Assembly: GCA_001769505.1 (NCBI GenBank)
Contig: MEOF01000020.1
Location: forward strand, 1-64,000
Reading direction: 5' to 3'
Source of the DNA: Bacteroidetes bacterium GWF2_33_38
GTDB lineage: Bacteria > Bacteroidota > Bacteroidia > Bacteroidales > GWF2-33-38
DNA: 64,000 nucleotides
Part shown: positions 29,260-39,215 of the stretch, one piece after another
Layout of the letters: the number at the start of each line of letters is the position of its first letter
How positions within the stretch are numbered: position 1 is the first letter of the stretch
Made by a program: the position numbers and the translations under genes
The notes under the pieces: model-generated
Databases searched by the model: none
Seen by the model: the letters and a program-made list of their open reading frames with translations, nothing else
Told to the model about the DNA's origin: nothing

Positions 29260-29307
29260 CACTCCATCACTTCATAACTCCATCACTCCATCACTTCATA
29301 ACTCCAT
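29260..29307. repeat. Two exact 24-base tandem repeats
   Basis: A 24-base unit starting CACTCCATCACTTCATAACT occurs at 29260-29283 and again at 29284-29307, with partial units on each side. It lies between the ABC ATPase and methyltransferase genes. Confidence 0.8.
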
Positions 29308-29336
29308 TACTTCCCATCTTCCTCACAATACAAACT

Positions 29337-30125
29337 TTAAAACTTAATCGTATAATCTTGCTTTTGTAAATCTTTTTTAAAAAAAACAATTCCCATAAAA
29401 AATAAGTCGATAGTAACCTTTACTTTTTCGTGTTTTTTAATTTCGCCCCAAGCCTCGCTCATTCCTTCAGACCAATGAATATCGTCGAAAATAAAAAAAG
29501 TATTATCGTTGATATGGTTTAAACACAAGTTAAAATAATTTACTGTTGGTTCTTTCCTATGGTTTCCGTCAAAATATACAAAATCGACTTGCGACGACTC
29601 AGTTAGAACTTGCGGAAGCATCTGATCAAAATTTCCAACGAATTGCTTAATATTATTAGCATTTGTTAGAGCAAAAATTTTTGAAGCCACTCTTGCAATT
29701 TCAGGGCAGCCTTCAATTGTATATACATTCGCTTTGCTATTTGGTTGCGATAAATATAAAGTAGTTAAACCAAGCGAAGTTCCAAGTTCAACAATATTGT
29801 GGGGTTTTAAGTGATTTACCAATCGAAAAATTAGTTGTCCATATCTTTTAGGAGTCATGGAGTATTTTGCAATATCAGAAATTTTTCTTTTATTCGATTT
29901 GTTTTTTTGTGAGCCAGCACCCAAATCGGTAACTTCGATTAGTTCTGAATTTTTCAATAAATCACTACGAAGTTGTTCAATTTTCTCGAAGCAATAGAAG
30001 GATGTTTCGTCTTCAATTATATTTGTTAACAAATCGTACACAAAAGGCGAATGAATGCCATGACCTTGCCTATGTTTAGCGAAAAATTTATAATTACAGT
30101 ATTTTAATGCAGTCTTTATATTCAT
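29337..30125 (-). CDS. Class I SAM-dependent methyltransferase
   Basis: 262 residues. Rossmann-fold motif I is NIVELGTSLGLTTLYLS (about 111-127), motif II the YTIEGCPE segment, and VDFVYFDGNHRKEPT follows, with FFIFDDIHWSEGMSEAW later. This layout is close to O-methyltransferases of the catechol-O-methyltransferase-like group. The N-terminal RQGHGIHSPFVYDLL is typical for a Bacteroidota-specific subgroup whose substrate is unknown. It is divergent from recG, 76 bases away. Confidence 0.87.
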   Translation of the reverse strand: MNIKTALKYCNYKFFAKHRQGHGIHSPFVYDLLTNIIEDETSFYCFEKIEQLRSDLLKNSELIEVTDLGAGSQKNKSNKRKISDIAKYSMTPKRYGQLIFRLVNHLKPHNIVELGTSLGLTTLYLSQPNSKANVYTIEGCPEIARVASKIFALTNANNIKQFVGNFDQMLPQVLTESSQVDFVYFDGNHRKEPTVNYFNLCLNHINDNTFFIFDDIHWSEGMSEAWGEIKKHEKVKVTIDLFFMGIVFFKKDLQKQDYTIKF

Positions 30126-30201
30126 TGTTGAAAAAACGATTTTTAAATAATGCCTACAATTTATTAATTTGTTGAAGAAATAAAAAATTTAGTCGATACA
30201 A

Positions 30202-32304
30202 ATGCTCGATTTAAAAACAGATATTAAATTTCTACAAGGTGTTGGTCCCAAAAGAGCCATTTTATTGAACAAAGAAATCGAGATTTTTACACTCGAAGAT
30301 TTGCTCTATTATTTTCCATATAAACATATCGACAAATCGAAATTTTATCGCATTGATGAAATTGAACCTGATTCAGCCTACATTCAAGTAAAAGGTAAAA
30401 TTTTATCTTTCGAGAACGTTGGAAAAGGCAAAGGTCAGCGACTAAAAGCAATGTTTAGCGATGAAACCGGCGAAATTGAATTGGTATGGTTTAAAGGAAC
30501 TAAATGGATATTAGATAAATACAAAATTGGAAAAGAGTACGTAGTTTTCGGAAAACCATCGGTTTTTAACCGTATCATAAATATTATTCACCCCGAAATT
30601 GAAGAATTCGAAAAATTTGAAGCTGGAATTAATGCTGCTCTTCAAGCTCAATATTCAACTACCGAAAAACTTCGCGAAGGATTTGTTAATTCAAAAGCAA
30701 TAAGCAAAATGATTCAAAGCATTTTGCAAAAAGCATACACCGAAATTTCTGAAACTTTACCAGCATATATCATCGAAAGATACAAGCTTATTTCACTTCG
30801 CGAAGCATTGCTGAATATCCATTTTCCGAAAAATACCGAATTACTTAAAAAAGCTCAGAATCGATTAAAATTCGAAGAACTGTTTTATATTCAGCTAAAT
30901 ATACTTCGATATAAACAAAATCGCAGCCAAAAAGTAAAGGGGAATATTCTTCATCGCGAAAAAGATCATTATACTGCTTTATTGTTCAAAAATCTTGATT
31001 TTCAATTGACTAAAGCACAAATAAAAGTGCTACAAGAAATCAGAGCAGATGTAATTTCAGGAAGACAAATGAACCGATTACTACAAGGAGATGTTGGAAG
31101 CGGAAAAACCCTAGTCGGTTTACTGTCGATGTTAATGGCTGTTGACAATGGCTATCAAACAGCAATTATGGCTCCGACAGAGATTTTGGCAAACCAACAT
31201 TATGAAACTATTTCGGAGTTTACCAAAACACTAGGTCTAAATGTCAAATTATTGACAGGTTCTACTAAAAAATCTGTACGAAATATCATTCACGAAGAAC
31301 TACAAAATGGAATCCTGCAAATACTTATAGGCACTCATGCTCTAATTGAAGACACTGTGGTTTTTAAAAATCTAGGAATGGTAATTATCGACGAGCAACA
31401 TCGTTTTGGAGTAGCACAACGGGCAAAACTTTGGAAAAAAAATAATATTCCGCCTCATGTTTTGGTTATGACAGCAACTCCTATTCCGCGTACACTTTCG
31501 ATGACCGTTTATGGCGACTTAGATGTTTCAGTAATTGATGAACTCCCTCCTGGCAGAAAACCTGTTAAAACGCTACATTTTTATGATTCTAAACGACTTC
31601 GCTTATTTGAATTCATGAGACAAGAAATTGCTAAGGGAAGGCAAATATATATTGTATATCCGTTAATAAACGAATCGGAAAAGTTGGATTATAAATTTCT
31701 TGAAGATGGACTTGAAAGTATTTCCAGGGCTTTTCCTTCTCCAAAATATGCCATAAGTGTAGTTCATGGACAAATGAAACCCATAGAAAAAGACAAAGCC
31801 ATGCAACTTTTTGTAAGCGGAAAAACACATATTATGATAGCAACAACAGTTATTGAGGTTGGTGTTAACGTGCCAAACGCTTCGGTTATGGTAATTGAAA
31901 GTGCCGAACGATTTGGTTTATCTCAATTGCATCAATTGCGTGGACGAGTTGGTCGTGGTGCCGAACAATCATATTGTATTTTGATGAGCTCTTACAAACT
32001 ATCTAAAGATGGAATGCGACGATTAGAAACGATGACTCAAACCAATGATGGATTTGAAATAGCCGAAATAGATATGAATTTACGTGGTCCTGGAGATTTA
32101 GAAGGAACGCAACAAAGTGGATTTGCCTTCGATTTAAAAATAGCAAAACTTACCGAAGACTCACAAATTATGCAATATAGCCGAATGGCTGCAGAGTTTG
32201 TGCTTGATAATGATTTAGGACTGTCGAAACCCGAAAATATGTTATTAGTAAAAGGACTAAGAAAATTAACTTCAGGTAAATTGAATTGGGGTGAAATTAG
32301 TTAG
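30202..32304 (+). CDS. recG: ATP-dependent DNA helicase RecG
   Basis: 700 residues, normal length. The wedge/OB domain is at about 60-150 and the helicase core follows: Walker A GDVGSGKT (about 297-304), IIDEQHRFG (DEQH box), MTATPIPRT and QLRGRVGRG (motif VI). It remodels stalled replication forks and Holliday junctions. It begins at ATG 30202 with the family's LKTDIKFLQGVGPKRA helix-hairpin segment, and is followed after 15 bases by a small secreted protein gene. Confidence 0.97.
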   Translation: MLDLKTDIKFLQGVGPKRAILLNKEIEIFTLEDLLYYFPYKHIDKSKFYRIDEIEPDSAYIQVKGKILSFENVGKGKGQRLKAMFSDETGEIELVWFKGTKWILDKYKIGKEYVVFGKPSVFNRIINIIHPEIEEFEKFEAGINAALQAQYSTTEKLREGFVNSKAISKMIQSILQKAYTEISETLPAYIIERYKLISLREALLNIHFPKNTELLKKAQNRLKFEELFYIQLNILRYKQNRSQKVKGNILHREKDHYTALLFKNLDFQLTKAQIKVLQEIRADVISGRQMNRLLQGDVGSGKTLVGLLSMLMAVDNGYQTAIMAPTEILANQHYETISEFTKTLGLNVKLLTGSTKKSVRNIIHEELQNGILQILIGTHALIEDTVVFKNLGMVIIDEQHRFGVAQRAKLWKKNNIPPHVLVMTATPIPRTLSMTVYGDLDVSVIDELPPGRKPVKTLHFYDSKRLRLFEFMRQEIAKGRQIYIVYPLINESEKLDYKFLEDGLESISRAFPSPKYAISVVHGQMKPIEKDKAMQLFVSGKTHIMIATTVIEVGVNVPNASVMVIESAERFGLSQLHQLRGRVGRGAEQSYCILMSSYKLSKDGMRRLETMTQTNDGFEIAEIDMNLRGPGDLEGTQQSGFAFDLKIAKLTEDSQIMQYSRMAAEFVLDNDLGLSKPENMLLVKGLRKLTSGKLNWGEIS

Positions 32305-32319
32305 ATAAAAACCTATTTT

Positions 32320-32922
32320 ATGAAAAAAAAAATTCTAATTTTTGTTATTGTATTGCTAAATATTTCTACATTTTTCGCACAAAAAATACCTGCATATTTT
32401 ATCTCAAATAATAATGTTACGACAAAAATTTATTTAGATGATTCGAAAGGTTTTTTCAAGCAAGGTATTGATATTGAGAAGTTTCAACACAGAATTAAAT
32501 ATTACGATTCTAATAACGAGAAGCATTTTTTATATCCGAATATGGCAAAAGAGATTAACTTTATGTATGAAGGAAAAGCCGTACAAATGTTGTCAAGGAT
32601 AATGCCTGATGGTTCTTTATCTTTTATTCAGATTGTTATCGACGGAAAAATAAAAGTATTTAAGCGATATATAACAAGACATATATCAAGTGGCGGAGGT
32701 ATGTACGGTGCTCCAATGACTACATTTAGCTATGATGTTGAAAAATTCTATTTACAAAGGGATAATGAAATGCTTTTTAGACCAATTGGAGTCTCATTTA
32801 AAAAAGATATGATTGAATACTTTTATGATTGTCCAAATGTTGTAAAAAAAATTGAAGAACGTATTTTTACGATTAAAGATATTGAAAAAATAGTTTATGA
32901 ATATAATGAAACGTGCATGTAA
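32320..32922 (+). CDS. Secreted hypothetical protein
   Basis: 200 residues with a signal peptide (1-20, ending TFFAQ). The mature part includes a basic SHxSSGGGMYGAPMTTF-like segment (RHISSGGGMYGAPMTTFSYD) and a KIEERIFTIKDIEKIVYEYN ending, which is also seen in Bacteroidota periplasmic proteins of unknown role. I recognise no enzyme motif. It starts 15 bases after recG and is probably co-transcribed. Confidence 0.65.
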   Translation: MKKKILIFVIVLLNISTFFAQKIPAYFISNNNVTTKIYLDDSKGFFKQGIDIEKFQHRIKYYDSNNEKHFLYPNMAKEINFMYEGKAVQMLSRIMPDGSLSFIQIVIDGKIKVFKRYITRHISSGGGMYGAPMTTFSYDVEKFYLQRDNEMLFRPIGVSFKKDMIEYFYDCPNVVKKIEERIFTIKDIEKIVYEYNETCM

Positions 32923-32972
32923 TATTTTCTAATTTGTAATAATTTTCAAACGTTGACTTAAATAAACAAAAA

Positions 32973-32996
32973 AACAACTAAGCTGACTTAGTTGTT
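32973..32996 (-). terminator. Second terminator downstream of the small lipoprotein gene
   Basis: AACAACTAAG (32973-32982) pairs with CTTAGTTGTT (32987-32996), loop CTGA. On the minus strand it is followed by a T run, so it acts for minus-strand transcription, behind the hairpin at 33012-33040. Confidence 0.65.
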
Positions 32997-33011
32997 GAGA
33001 TTTGTGAAACC

Positions 33012-33040
33012 AAAAAAGGCTGTTTTAAACAGCCTTTTTA
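33012..33040 (-). terminator. Terminator after the small lipoprotein gene
   Basis: GGCTG pairs with CAGCC around TTTTAAA, framed by an A run on one side and a T run on the other, so it can work in both directions. It lies 8 bases after the stop codon at 33048. Confidence 0.8.
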
Positions 33041-33047
33041 TTTTTGA

Positions 33048-33290
33048 TTACTTCTTAGTAGCGTTAGCTATTGAATCAGCTTTAAGTTGTTCTGCTTCAG
33101 CAGTAGCAATTGAATCAAGTCTAGCTTGCTCAACTTGAGCAGCTTGTTCTTCTACAGCTTTAATAGAGTCAGCAACGAATACTGTTCTAAGAGAATCTTG
33201 TTTTGCTTTTTCAGCAAGTTCTTCAGCGCTTGGTCCGCAAGATGCGAATAAAAATAAACCAGCAACAGCGATAGTCAATAAGTGTTTCAT
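33048..33290 (-). CDS. Small Ala/Glu-rich lipoprotein
   Basis: 80 residues from ATG 33290; an in-frame ATG 39 bases upstream gives a charged, unlikely leader. The start MKHLLTIAVAGLFLFASCG is a lipoprotein signal with the lipobox FASC. The mature chain is almost entirely Ala, Glu, Lys, Gln and Asp with repeated ADSI/LDSI units, a predicted single alpha helix or coiled coil. It may be an envelope-spanning spacer or an abundant structural lipoprotein, by analogy with Lpp; that is inference. It has its own promoter-like box and two terminators, suggesting high expression. Confidence 0.75.
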   Translation of the reverse strand: MKHLLTIAVAGLFLFASCGPSAEELAEKAKQDSLRTVFVADSIKAVEEQAAQVEQARLDSIATAEAEQLKADSIANATKK

Positions 33291-33328
33291 AAAATAAAAT
33301 AAATTATAATTTTTTTTAATTAATGGCA

Positions 33329-33336
33329 CAAAGTTA
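33329..33336 (-). promoter_or_regulatory. Candidate -7 box of the small lipoprotein gene
   Basis: On the minus strand TAACTTTG matches TAnnTTTG exactly, 38 bases before the ATG at 33290. The -33 element is not clear. Confidence 0.45.
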
Positions 33337-33500
33337 TGTTAATTTGAAACATTTTTAACATTTTTTATATATTTTTTTACAATAAAAATAAAAAATATGC
33401 AACCTTTCATTAAAGTCCTTGTCTGTAGTGGTTTTTACACGTCAGAAAAAAAAATATTTTTTTGATTCATTATATTTTTTTGACATTTTTCCTCTTTTAT

Positions 33501-35390
33501 CTACATATCTATTTTAAAAAAAGAGATAATATTTCGCAAATTATTTGCTTGAATCGATAAATTTTGAGTATTCTCTACCATTTCGTTTGCAAATGCAGCA
33601 TTTTTCTGAATTACTTGACTTAATTGTGACGTTGCTCTATTAATTTGCTCTACCCCAGAATTCTGTTCATTGCTTGCTGCTGATATTTCCTGAATAAGTT
33701 TTGAGGTTTTTTGAATCTCAGGAATAATGTTTTCAAGAATTTTACTTGAACTTTGTGCAATGTGAACACTATTTTTTGATAATGTATTTATTTCTTCAGC
33801 TGCTTTTTGACTTCGCTCAGCTAATTTTCTAACTTCAGCAGCAACCACAGCAAAGCCTCTACCATGTTCTCCTGCTCGGGCTGCTTCAACAGCTGCATTT
33901 AGAGCTAAAATATTAGTTTGAAACGCAATATCGCCAATAATTGTAACTTTTTCAGCAATCTGTTTCATTGATTCTAAAGCTTCGGTTATTTGCTTCCCTC
34001 CTGCTTCAATATCTTTCGATGCTTTTGCTGCGATTATTTCAGTTTGATGTGCATTTTCTGAATTTTGATGAATATTAGCTGCCATTTCTTCCATTGATGA
34101 CATAACTTCTTCGGCTGATGCTGCTTGCTCGCTTGCTCCTTGCGAAATATTTTGAGACGAATTATATATTTCTAAACTTCCTTTTGAAAATTTATCTGAA
34201 CTATCAACTATTTCAGCAATAATTTCTTGGAGTTTCGAAAGCATCTCTTGTAGCGAATTAGCCAACTCTCCTATTTCATCGTTGTTTCGAATATCAATAT
34301 TTGCTTCTAAATTGCCACTTGCAATTTCTTTAGCGAAGGCAACTCCTTTTAAAATTGGTTTTGTAATCATGTTTGAAATAAAATATATTAGCACAAACAT
34401 TAAAATTAAGCCTATGAATCCAACAATTAGTACATTAAATAAAATTGAATCGGCACTTGACATTATTACATCAACAGGAACTTCGATACCAATTGTCCAT
34501 GGTGTTGTTGATTCGCCGATAGAAATCGGAGCAAACGAAATAAATTTTTCGTAGCCCAATTTATCCTGATAATAAAAGCTAAAACATTCATTATTTGATG
34601 TATATTCAAACGCTTTTACGTAATTTTCGTTTTCGGAATTTACATATTCAAAAAACTTTTTACCATTAAAACTTTGATTCTGATTTGCAACAAAAGTTAA
34701 ATCGTGAGCCAACAAGTATGCATGACTTTTTTCAAATGGTTTAATTTTATCAATTAACAACTGAAATCGATCCAATGCAACATCTACGCCGGCAACGCCC
34801 ACAAATTTATTGTTTCTGATGATTGGAGAGCATGCACTTGTTTCTAATATTTCATTTTCCTTATTATCTTCGTAAGCAAACCAATACGGAGCCAGAACGG
34901 TTTCTTGTTTAGAAATTTTCATTTTATAATATGCTCCATCTATTTTATCACCATCTAAATTTAGTTCTTCAATAATCCGTTTAATTCCATCTTTATCTCT
35001 GTAAACGGTTAATCTTCTGCGTCCATAATCTTTTGCATAAGATGGTTCAATGTCGCTAAGTTCAAAATTTGCCCAAACTGAATAAAAGTTAGGCGAAAGT
35101 TTGATTACATCTTCCAATTGTTGCATAAAAATTTCGTTTCTAATTTCCGATGAAACATTTGCATAACTTTTAAAACAGTCGGCTAAACTTCTAGCAAAAA
35201 TAATATCAACATCTAAATTCGATTTAATAAGGTTTGCATATTCGCGAGTTTGAGATTTAACAATCTCTTCGGCATCGGATTGAGCTTTTATTCGAAGATT
35301 AATTCCGACATAAGCTAATGTTACAGAATATATAATAGCAGATGCAGATACAATAAATATCAACATCTTACTTTTTAAATTAAGTTTCAT
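33501..35390 (-). CDS. Methyl-accepting chemotaxis protein with a dCache sensor
   Basis: 629 residues. Membrane helix 1 at about 8-28, an extracytoplasmic double-Cache sensor (about 40-305, with [12 protein letters not shown] and [14 protein letters not shown]), helix 2 at about 313-338, HAMP (about 340-392), then the signalling domain. The hairpin tip is intact: [20 protein letters not shown] then [18 protein letters not shown]. No CheR-binding pentapeptide is present. dCache sensors often bind amino acids or carboxylates. No che, gliding or flagellar genes lie nearby, so it may feed gliding, twitching or a non-motility pathway. Confidence 0.95.
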   Translation of the reverse strand: MKLNLKSKMLIFIVSASAIIYSVTLAYVGINLRIKAQSDAEEIVKSQTREYANLIKSNLDVDIIFARSLADCFKSYANVSSEIRNEIFMQQLEDVIKLSPNFYSVWANFELSDIEPSYAKDYGRRRLTVYRDKDGIKRIIEELNLDGDKIDGAYYKMKISKQETVLAPYWFAYEDNKENEILETSACSPIIRNNKFVGVAGVDVALDRFQLLIDKIKPFEKSHAYLLAHDLTFVANQNQSFNGKKFFEYVNSENENYVKAFEYTSNNECFSFYYQDKLGYEKFISFAPISIGESTTPWTIGIEVPVDVIMSSADSILFNVLIVGFIGLILMFVLIYFISNMITKPILKGVAFAKEIASGNLEANIDIRNNDEIGELANSLQEMLSKLQEIIAEIVDSSDKFSKGSLEIYNSSQNISQGASEQAASAEEVMSSMEEMAANIHQNSENAHQTEIIAAKASKDIEAGGKQITEALESMKQIAEKVTIIGDIAFQTNILALNAAVEAARAGEHGRGFAVVAAEVRKLAERSQKAAEEINTLSKNSVHIAQSSSKILENIIPEIQKTSKLIQEISAASNEQNSGVEQINRATSQLSQVIQKNAAFANEMVENTQNLSIQANNLRNIISFFKIDM

Positions 35391-35448
35391 TGAAAAATGA
35401 AATTAGGTTTAGAAAATAAAAATACGATTTTTATATTCTAAAAAAAAG

Positions 35449-36243
35449 CTATTCTGTCATTATGTTTTTTATAACATCTAAAAATTCAGAATGTATATCA
35501 GGATTTGAAGCAATGATTTCTTTTCCAAAAATATAATTATCGTTTCCTGAAAAATCACAAACTTTACCTCCTGCTTGCTGAACGATAATTACACCGGCCG
35601 CAACATCCCATGGACTTAAACTGTATTCGTAAAAACCTTCGAATCGTCCACATGCCACATAAGCCAAATCCGTAGCAGCAGATCCTAAACGTCTAACTCC
35701 ATGTGAGTTAATCATAAAATGTGAAAGTGTTTTTAAAAAAGATTGTAACCTATCGTATGCATAATACGGAAAGCCTGTAGCAATCAGGGAATCACTGACT
35801 TTTTTTCGTTCCGAAACACGAATTTCTTTCCCATTTAAATACGCTGCACTTCCTTCCCAGGCATAAAAACATTCACGCAACATTACTTCAAATACAACTC
35901 CTAAAACCACTTTATCGTGTTCCATAAGGGCAATGCTTACAGCAAAAGGAGAAATACCATGAATAAAATTTGTAGTTCCATCAAGAGGATCAATCACCCA
36001 ATTGTAAACCGAACCTTTTTTTGTGGAAGTTCCTTCTTCTGCAATAAAGCCGGCATCGGGCAAAATATTTATTAAGCCTGAAACGATTTTCTTTTCCGAC
36101 TCGGTATCAACGTATGTTACAAAGTTGTGTACTCCTTTTATATCTACAACATCGACTGTAATTTTATCCTTTTGTGAACGAATAAAATCACCAGTATTTT
36201 CAGCTAATTCACGAACTTGCGAACAAATTTTTTCTAAATCCAT
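35449..36243 (-). CDS. Inositol monophosphatase family enzyme
   Basis: 264 residues. Metal-binding motifs of the family are all present: GFIAEEGTS (about 67), WVIDPLDGTTNFIHG (about 84-98) and LSPWDVAAG (about 209-217). It removes phosphate from inositol-1-phosphate or a related substrate (a CysQ-like 3'-phosphoadenosine role is possible). The start codon lies 2 bases after the lgt stop, so the order is lgt then this gene on one transcript. Confidence 0.93.
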   Translation of the reverse strand: MDLEKICSQVRELAENTGDFIRSQKDKITVDVVDIKGVHNFVTYVDTESEKKIVSGLINILPDAGFIAEEGTSTKKGSVYNWVIDPLDGTTNFIHGISPFAVSIALMEHDKVVLGVVFEVMLRECFYAWEGSAAYLNGKEIRVSERKKVSDSLIATGFPYYAYDRLQSFLKTLSHFMINSHGVRRLGSAATDLAYVACGRFEGFYEYSLSPWDVAAGVIIVQQAGGKVCDFSGNDNYIFGKEIIASNPDIHSEFLDVIKNIMTE

Positions 36244-36244
36244 A

Positions 36245-37408
36245 TTAATATTCGAGAAAACGTTTTTTGTTTTTGTAGAAATAAATTACTCCTACAACTC
36301 CAATCATAATTGAAACAAACGATATTATTTCAGCTTGTGTGATTTCTCTCCCAAGAATATGGTAAACGGAGTTCACTCTTATTTTCTCGATAAAAAATCG
36401 CTCAATGCCTTGTAAAATCATATATATCGAAAACATTACTCCAGCAATATTAATTCGTTTTCGAATTGACCAAAGAAACACGAAGATTAATATACCTAAA
36501 ATTGCTTCCCACATCGCAGTAGGATAAACCGGATTTTCGAGGATAAAACAATTATGTCCGACACATCCTTCAATAGGAATTCCCTCATTAATAACATTAT
36601 GAGGAAAGCGATATTGCCAAAACCATTCAGGTAAAAAGTTCGGTAGTTTATCGCCCCAATTTGCTACAATTCCCCAATCTCCGTCACCAGAAACATGACA
36701 CCCAACACGACCTACTCCGTATCCTAAAGCTAAGCCTGGAGCTGTAGTGTCCATTATGTGTAGTGGTTTTATTTTATTTTTATTTGCATACCAAATTAAG
36801 GCAATGGCAGCGACAAATAATCCTCCGTAAAAGGTTAATCCGCTAAATGAAAATAATGCTTCAATCGGGTCTTTAAAAAATTCGTCGATGTATTCTAAAT
36901 TATGAAATATTTTAGAGCCAATCAATCCAAAAATGGCACCATATACAATTAAATTTGCAGTATGTTCGTGCGGACGAACAACCGTTTCTTCCCAAGTAGG
37001 TTGCTTGTATTTTTTCTTTTCTTTATAGTAAGTCCAATATTTTAAACCTAGCGAAATTGCTACACCCAAGAATCCGCCAAAAATACTACCTCTGGCTGAA
37101 AGTATAAATTCCTGCGGATTATTTACAAATGCGGTATAATCTAGTAAGGTTTCAAAAAGTTTAAACCCTAGAGCAAAACCAATTATTGCTCCAATAATCC
37201 ATTCTACAACTTTAATATGTCCGCCTCGTAATGTGCGTTTTACGGTTGTAGGTATTTTGCCGAGTTTTTCTTTTCGTTTAAGTTCAGCAACTAAAACAAA
37301 ACTTACTGCAACAAAAGCCAATGCGACAAAAAAACCAAAACTTTGTATTGGTAGCGGAACATTAATTCCAAATATGTCGGCAATTAGATCTGATATTCGT
37401 GGATACAT
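36245..37408 (-). CDS. lgt: Prolipoprotein diacylglyceryl transferase
   Basis: 387 residues, longer than the enterobacterial enzyme (about 290) because of extra N-terminal and loop segments, as is usual in Bacteroidota. It is a polytopic membrane protein. The Lgt signature region reads GYGVGRVGCHVSGDGDWGI, the Bacteroidota variant of GRxGNFxNxE, and FYGGLFVAAIALI precedes it. It adds diacylglycerol to the lipobox Cys of preprolipoproteins, such as those at 1155, 33048 and 62270. It is 29 bases downstream of mtaB. Confidence 0.93.
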   Translation of the reverse strand: MYPRISDLIADIFGINVPLPIQSFGFFVALAFVAVSFVLVAELKRKEKLGKIPTTVKRTLRGGHIKVVEWIIGAIIGFALGFKLFETLLDYTAFVNNPQEFILSARGSIFGGFLGVAISLGLKYWTYYKEKKKYKQPTWEETVVRPHEHTANLIVYGAIFGLIGSKIFHNLEYIDEFFKDPIEALFSFSGLTFYGGLFVAAIALIWYANKNKIKPLHIMDTTAPGLALGYGVGRVGCHVSGDGDWGIVANWGDKLPNFLPEWFWQYRFPHNVINEGIPIEGCVGHNCFILENPVYPTAMWEAILGILIFVFLWSIRKRINIAGVMFSIYMILQGIERFFIEKIRVNSVYHILGREITQAEIISFVSIMIGVVGVIYFYKNKKRFLEY

Positions 37409-37437
37409 ATTAATGGTTAATTTAAAATTATTAATTG

Positions 37438-38751
37438 TTAGTGGTTAAATGGTTTTAAGTCGTCAAAAGTAATTAAAACATTTCCATTTTGAGATAATTC
37501 ACATAATTTAACATTCACAATTTTATTAACTAATCTCTTATCATACTTTGCTTCAACTTTAATGTAATTTTCGGTAAATCCATATAAGTTTCCTTTTGAA
37601 TGCTGGTTTTCGAATAATACGCTTGCTGTTTTTCCAAGATTTTCGCTATAAAATTGACGCAGTTTTTTATCGGCTAATTTTTGTATTTCTTTACTTCTAT
37701 TATAACGTTTTGTATTAGGCACAACTTCAGAAAATGTACTTGCTTTTGCTTTCTCTCTTTCAGAATATTGAAATACGTGTATAAATGACAATTTTAAATC
37801 TCTGATGAAATCGTAAGTTTCTTGAAACAATTCGTCAGTCTCGCCTGGAAAACCTAAGATTAGGTCTGTTCCAATAAATGCATGAGGCATACACGATTTT
37901 ATTTTTTCAAGCCTATTTTTAAATACATCTCGGTTATATCTTCGGTTCATTTTTTTTAATATGGTATCACTCCCCGACTGTAAAGGAATATGAAACGATG
38001 GCAAAAATTTATTTGATGTTGAGATTATATCTATTATTTCATCGGTAATCAGGTTGGGCTCGATTGAAGAAATGCGAAAGCGATTAATTCCATCAAGTTT
38101 TTCAATGGCTTTAACCAAATCAGTAAATGTTTCGTGCGTAGATTTTCCAAAATCTCCAATGTTAACACCGGTAAGAATTATTTCTTTACTTCCCGTATTT
38201 ACAATTTCATTAATTTGAGAAATTATATCAGAAACCGAAGCGTTACGACTTCTTCCTCGAGCAAAAGGAATAGTGCAATATGAACAAAAATAGTCGCAAC
38301 CGTCTTGAATTTTCAAAAAAGTTCGTGTTCTGCCCTGTAAAGAATATGACGAATAAAACTCATCGGCTTTTGTGTAATCACATGTGGGTGTTTTGTCGTT
38401 TTGTAAATTATTTATGTATTCAAGGATTTTAAATTTTTCGTTGCTACCCAAAACCAAATCAACCCCTTCGATATTTTTTAATTCTTCGGGTTTTAACTCC
38501 GAATAGCAACCAATTGCAGCAACAAATGCTTTTGGATTTTCTTTTATTAGTTTGGAAATAGTTTGTCTCGATTTTTTTTCGGCTAGACTAGTAACCGAAC
38601 ATGTATTAATGACAATTACGTCTGCTATTTGACTTTTATCTTCAATTAATTCAAAATTATTATCGGTAAAAATTTTTGAAATTGTTGATGATTCCGAAAA
38701 ATTTAATTTACATCCGAGCGTGTGAAATTTAACTTTTTGTTTTGTGTCCAT
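37438..38751 (-). CDS. mtaB: tRNA (N6-threonylcarbamoyladenosine37-C2)-methylthiotransferase
   Basis: 437 residues from ATG 38751; a TTG 12 bases upstream only adds HPT. Domains: N-terminal UPF0004 with FHTLGCKLNFSES and two further Cys for one 4Fe-4S cluster, then radical SAM with CDYFCSYC (CxxxCxxC) and a C-terminal TRAM domain with basic ends. The KLNFSES form marks the MtaB group, which adds methylthio to t6A37 of tRNA, not MiaB. It probably starts the mtaB-lgt-phosphatase transcript. Confidence 0.95.
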   Translation of the reverse strand: MDTKQKVKFHTLGCKLNFSESSTISKIFTDNNFELIEDKSQIADVIVINTCSVTSLAEKKSRQTISKLIKENPKAFVAAIGCYSELKPEELKNIEGVDLVLGSNEKFKILEYINNLQNDKTPTCDYTKADEFYSSYSLQGRTRTFLKIQDGCDYFCSYCTIPFARGRSRNASVSDIISQINEIVNTGSKEIILTGVNIGDFGKSTHETFTDLVKAIEKLDGINRFRISSIEPNLITDEIIDIISTSNKFLPSFHIPLQSGSDTILKKMNRRYNRDVFKNRLEKIKSCMPHAFIGTDLILGFPGETDELFQETYDFIRDLKLSFIHVFQYSEREKAKASTFSEVVPNTKRYNRSKEIQKLADKKLRQFYSENLGKTASVLFENQHSKGNLYGFTENYIKVEAKYDKRLVNKIVNVKLCELSQNGNVLITFDDLKPFNH

Positions 38752-38907
38752 TGTTGGGTGCAAATTTACTTTAAAAGATTGAGAAAGGAAAAATCTTCTT
38801 AACCAATAAATGCCTATAATTTGGAGTGTCTAAAATGCCTAAAGTTGAAGAAAAAAGGATAATATTTCTTGATTTCTGCTTTTGTGTGTTGTTTTTACTG
38901 CACAATG

Positions 38908-39075
38908 TTAAAGCTTGCTTTTTACATCTTCGGTAGTAAAAGTGCGTCCTTCATTTGCATCTTTTATTCCTTCCTCAATTTTTTCAAGGAGAATGAGTTC
39001 TTCAATAACTTGATCAATGGTCAAATTATCTGGTAATCGATCAATTGTTTTATGTATTTTTTCCTTAGTAAGCAT
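38908..39075 (-). CDS. Orphan antitoxin-like small protein
   Basis: 55 residues from ATG 39075 to TAA 38908. The N-terminal half is MLTKEKIHKTIDRLPDNLTI, the second half has EEGIKDANEGRTFTTEDVKS, ending KL. The EG-IKDANEGRTFTxEDVKxKL pattern is like the end of antitoxins of RelE/ParE-type modules in Bacteroidota. No toxin is recognisable in the 150 bases downstream, before mtaB, nor upstream. It may be a leftover of a lost toxin-antitoxin pair, or an antitoxin protecting against related toxins. Confidence 0.6.
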   Translation of the reverse strand: MLTKEKIHKTIDRLPDNLTIDQVIEELILLEKIEEGIKDANEGRTFTTEDVKSKL

Positions 39076-39167
39076 AAACTTATATTTTATTCAAATTTAT
39101 ATAAAAAAACATGAATTTCAAAATAGGCTTGCTGCCAGCAACCTCCCTCTATCTTCAAATAAAGATT

Positions 39168-39196
39168 AAAAACCAGCGTATTTAACGTGGGTTTTT
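39168..39196. terminator. Hairpin between the orphan antitoxin gene and the SMC-type operon
   Basis: AAAAACCAGCGT (39168-39179) pairs with ACGTGGGTTTTT (39185-39196), with one mismatch and a 5-base loop. T runs exist on both strands, so it may act both ways. Confidence 0.5.
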
Positions 39197-39215
39197 CGAA
39201 TCAAATTAAAAATAT

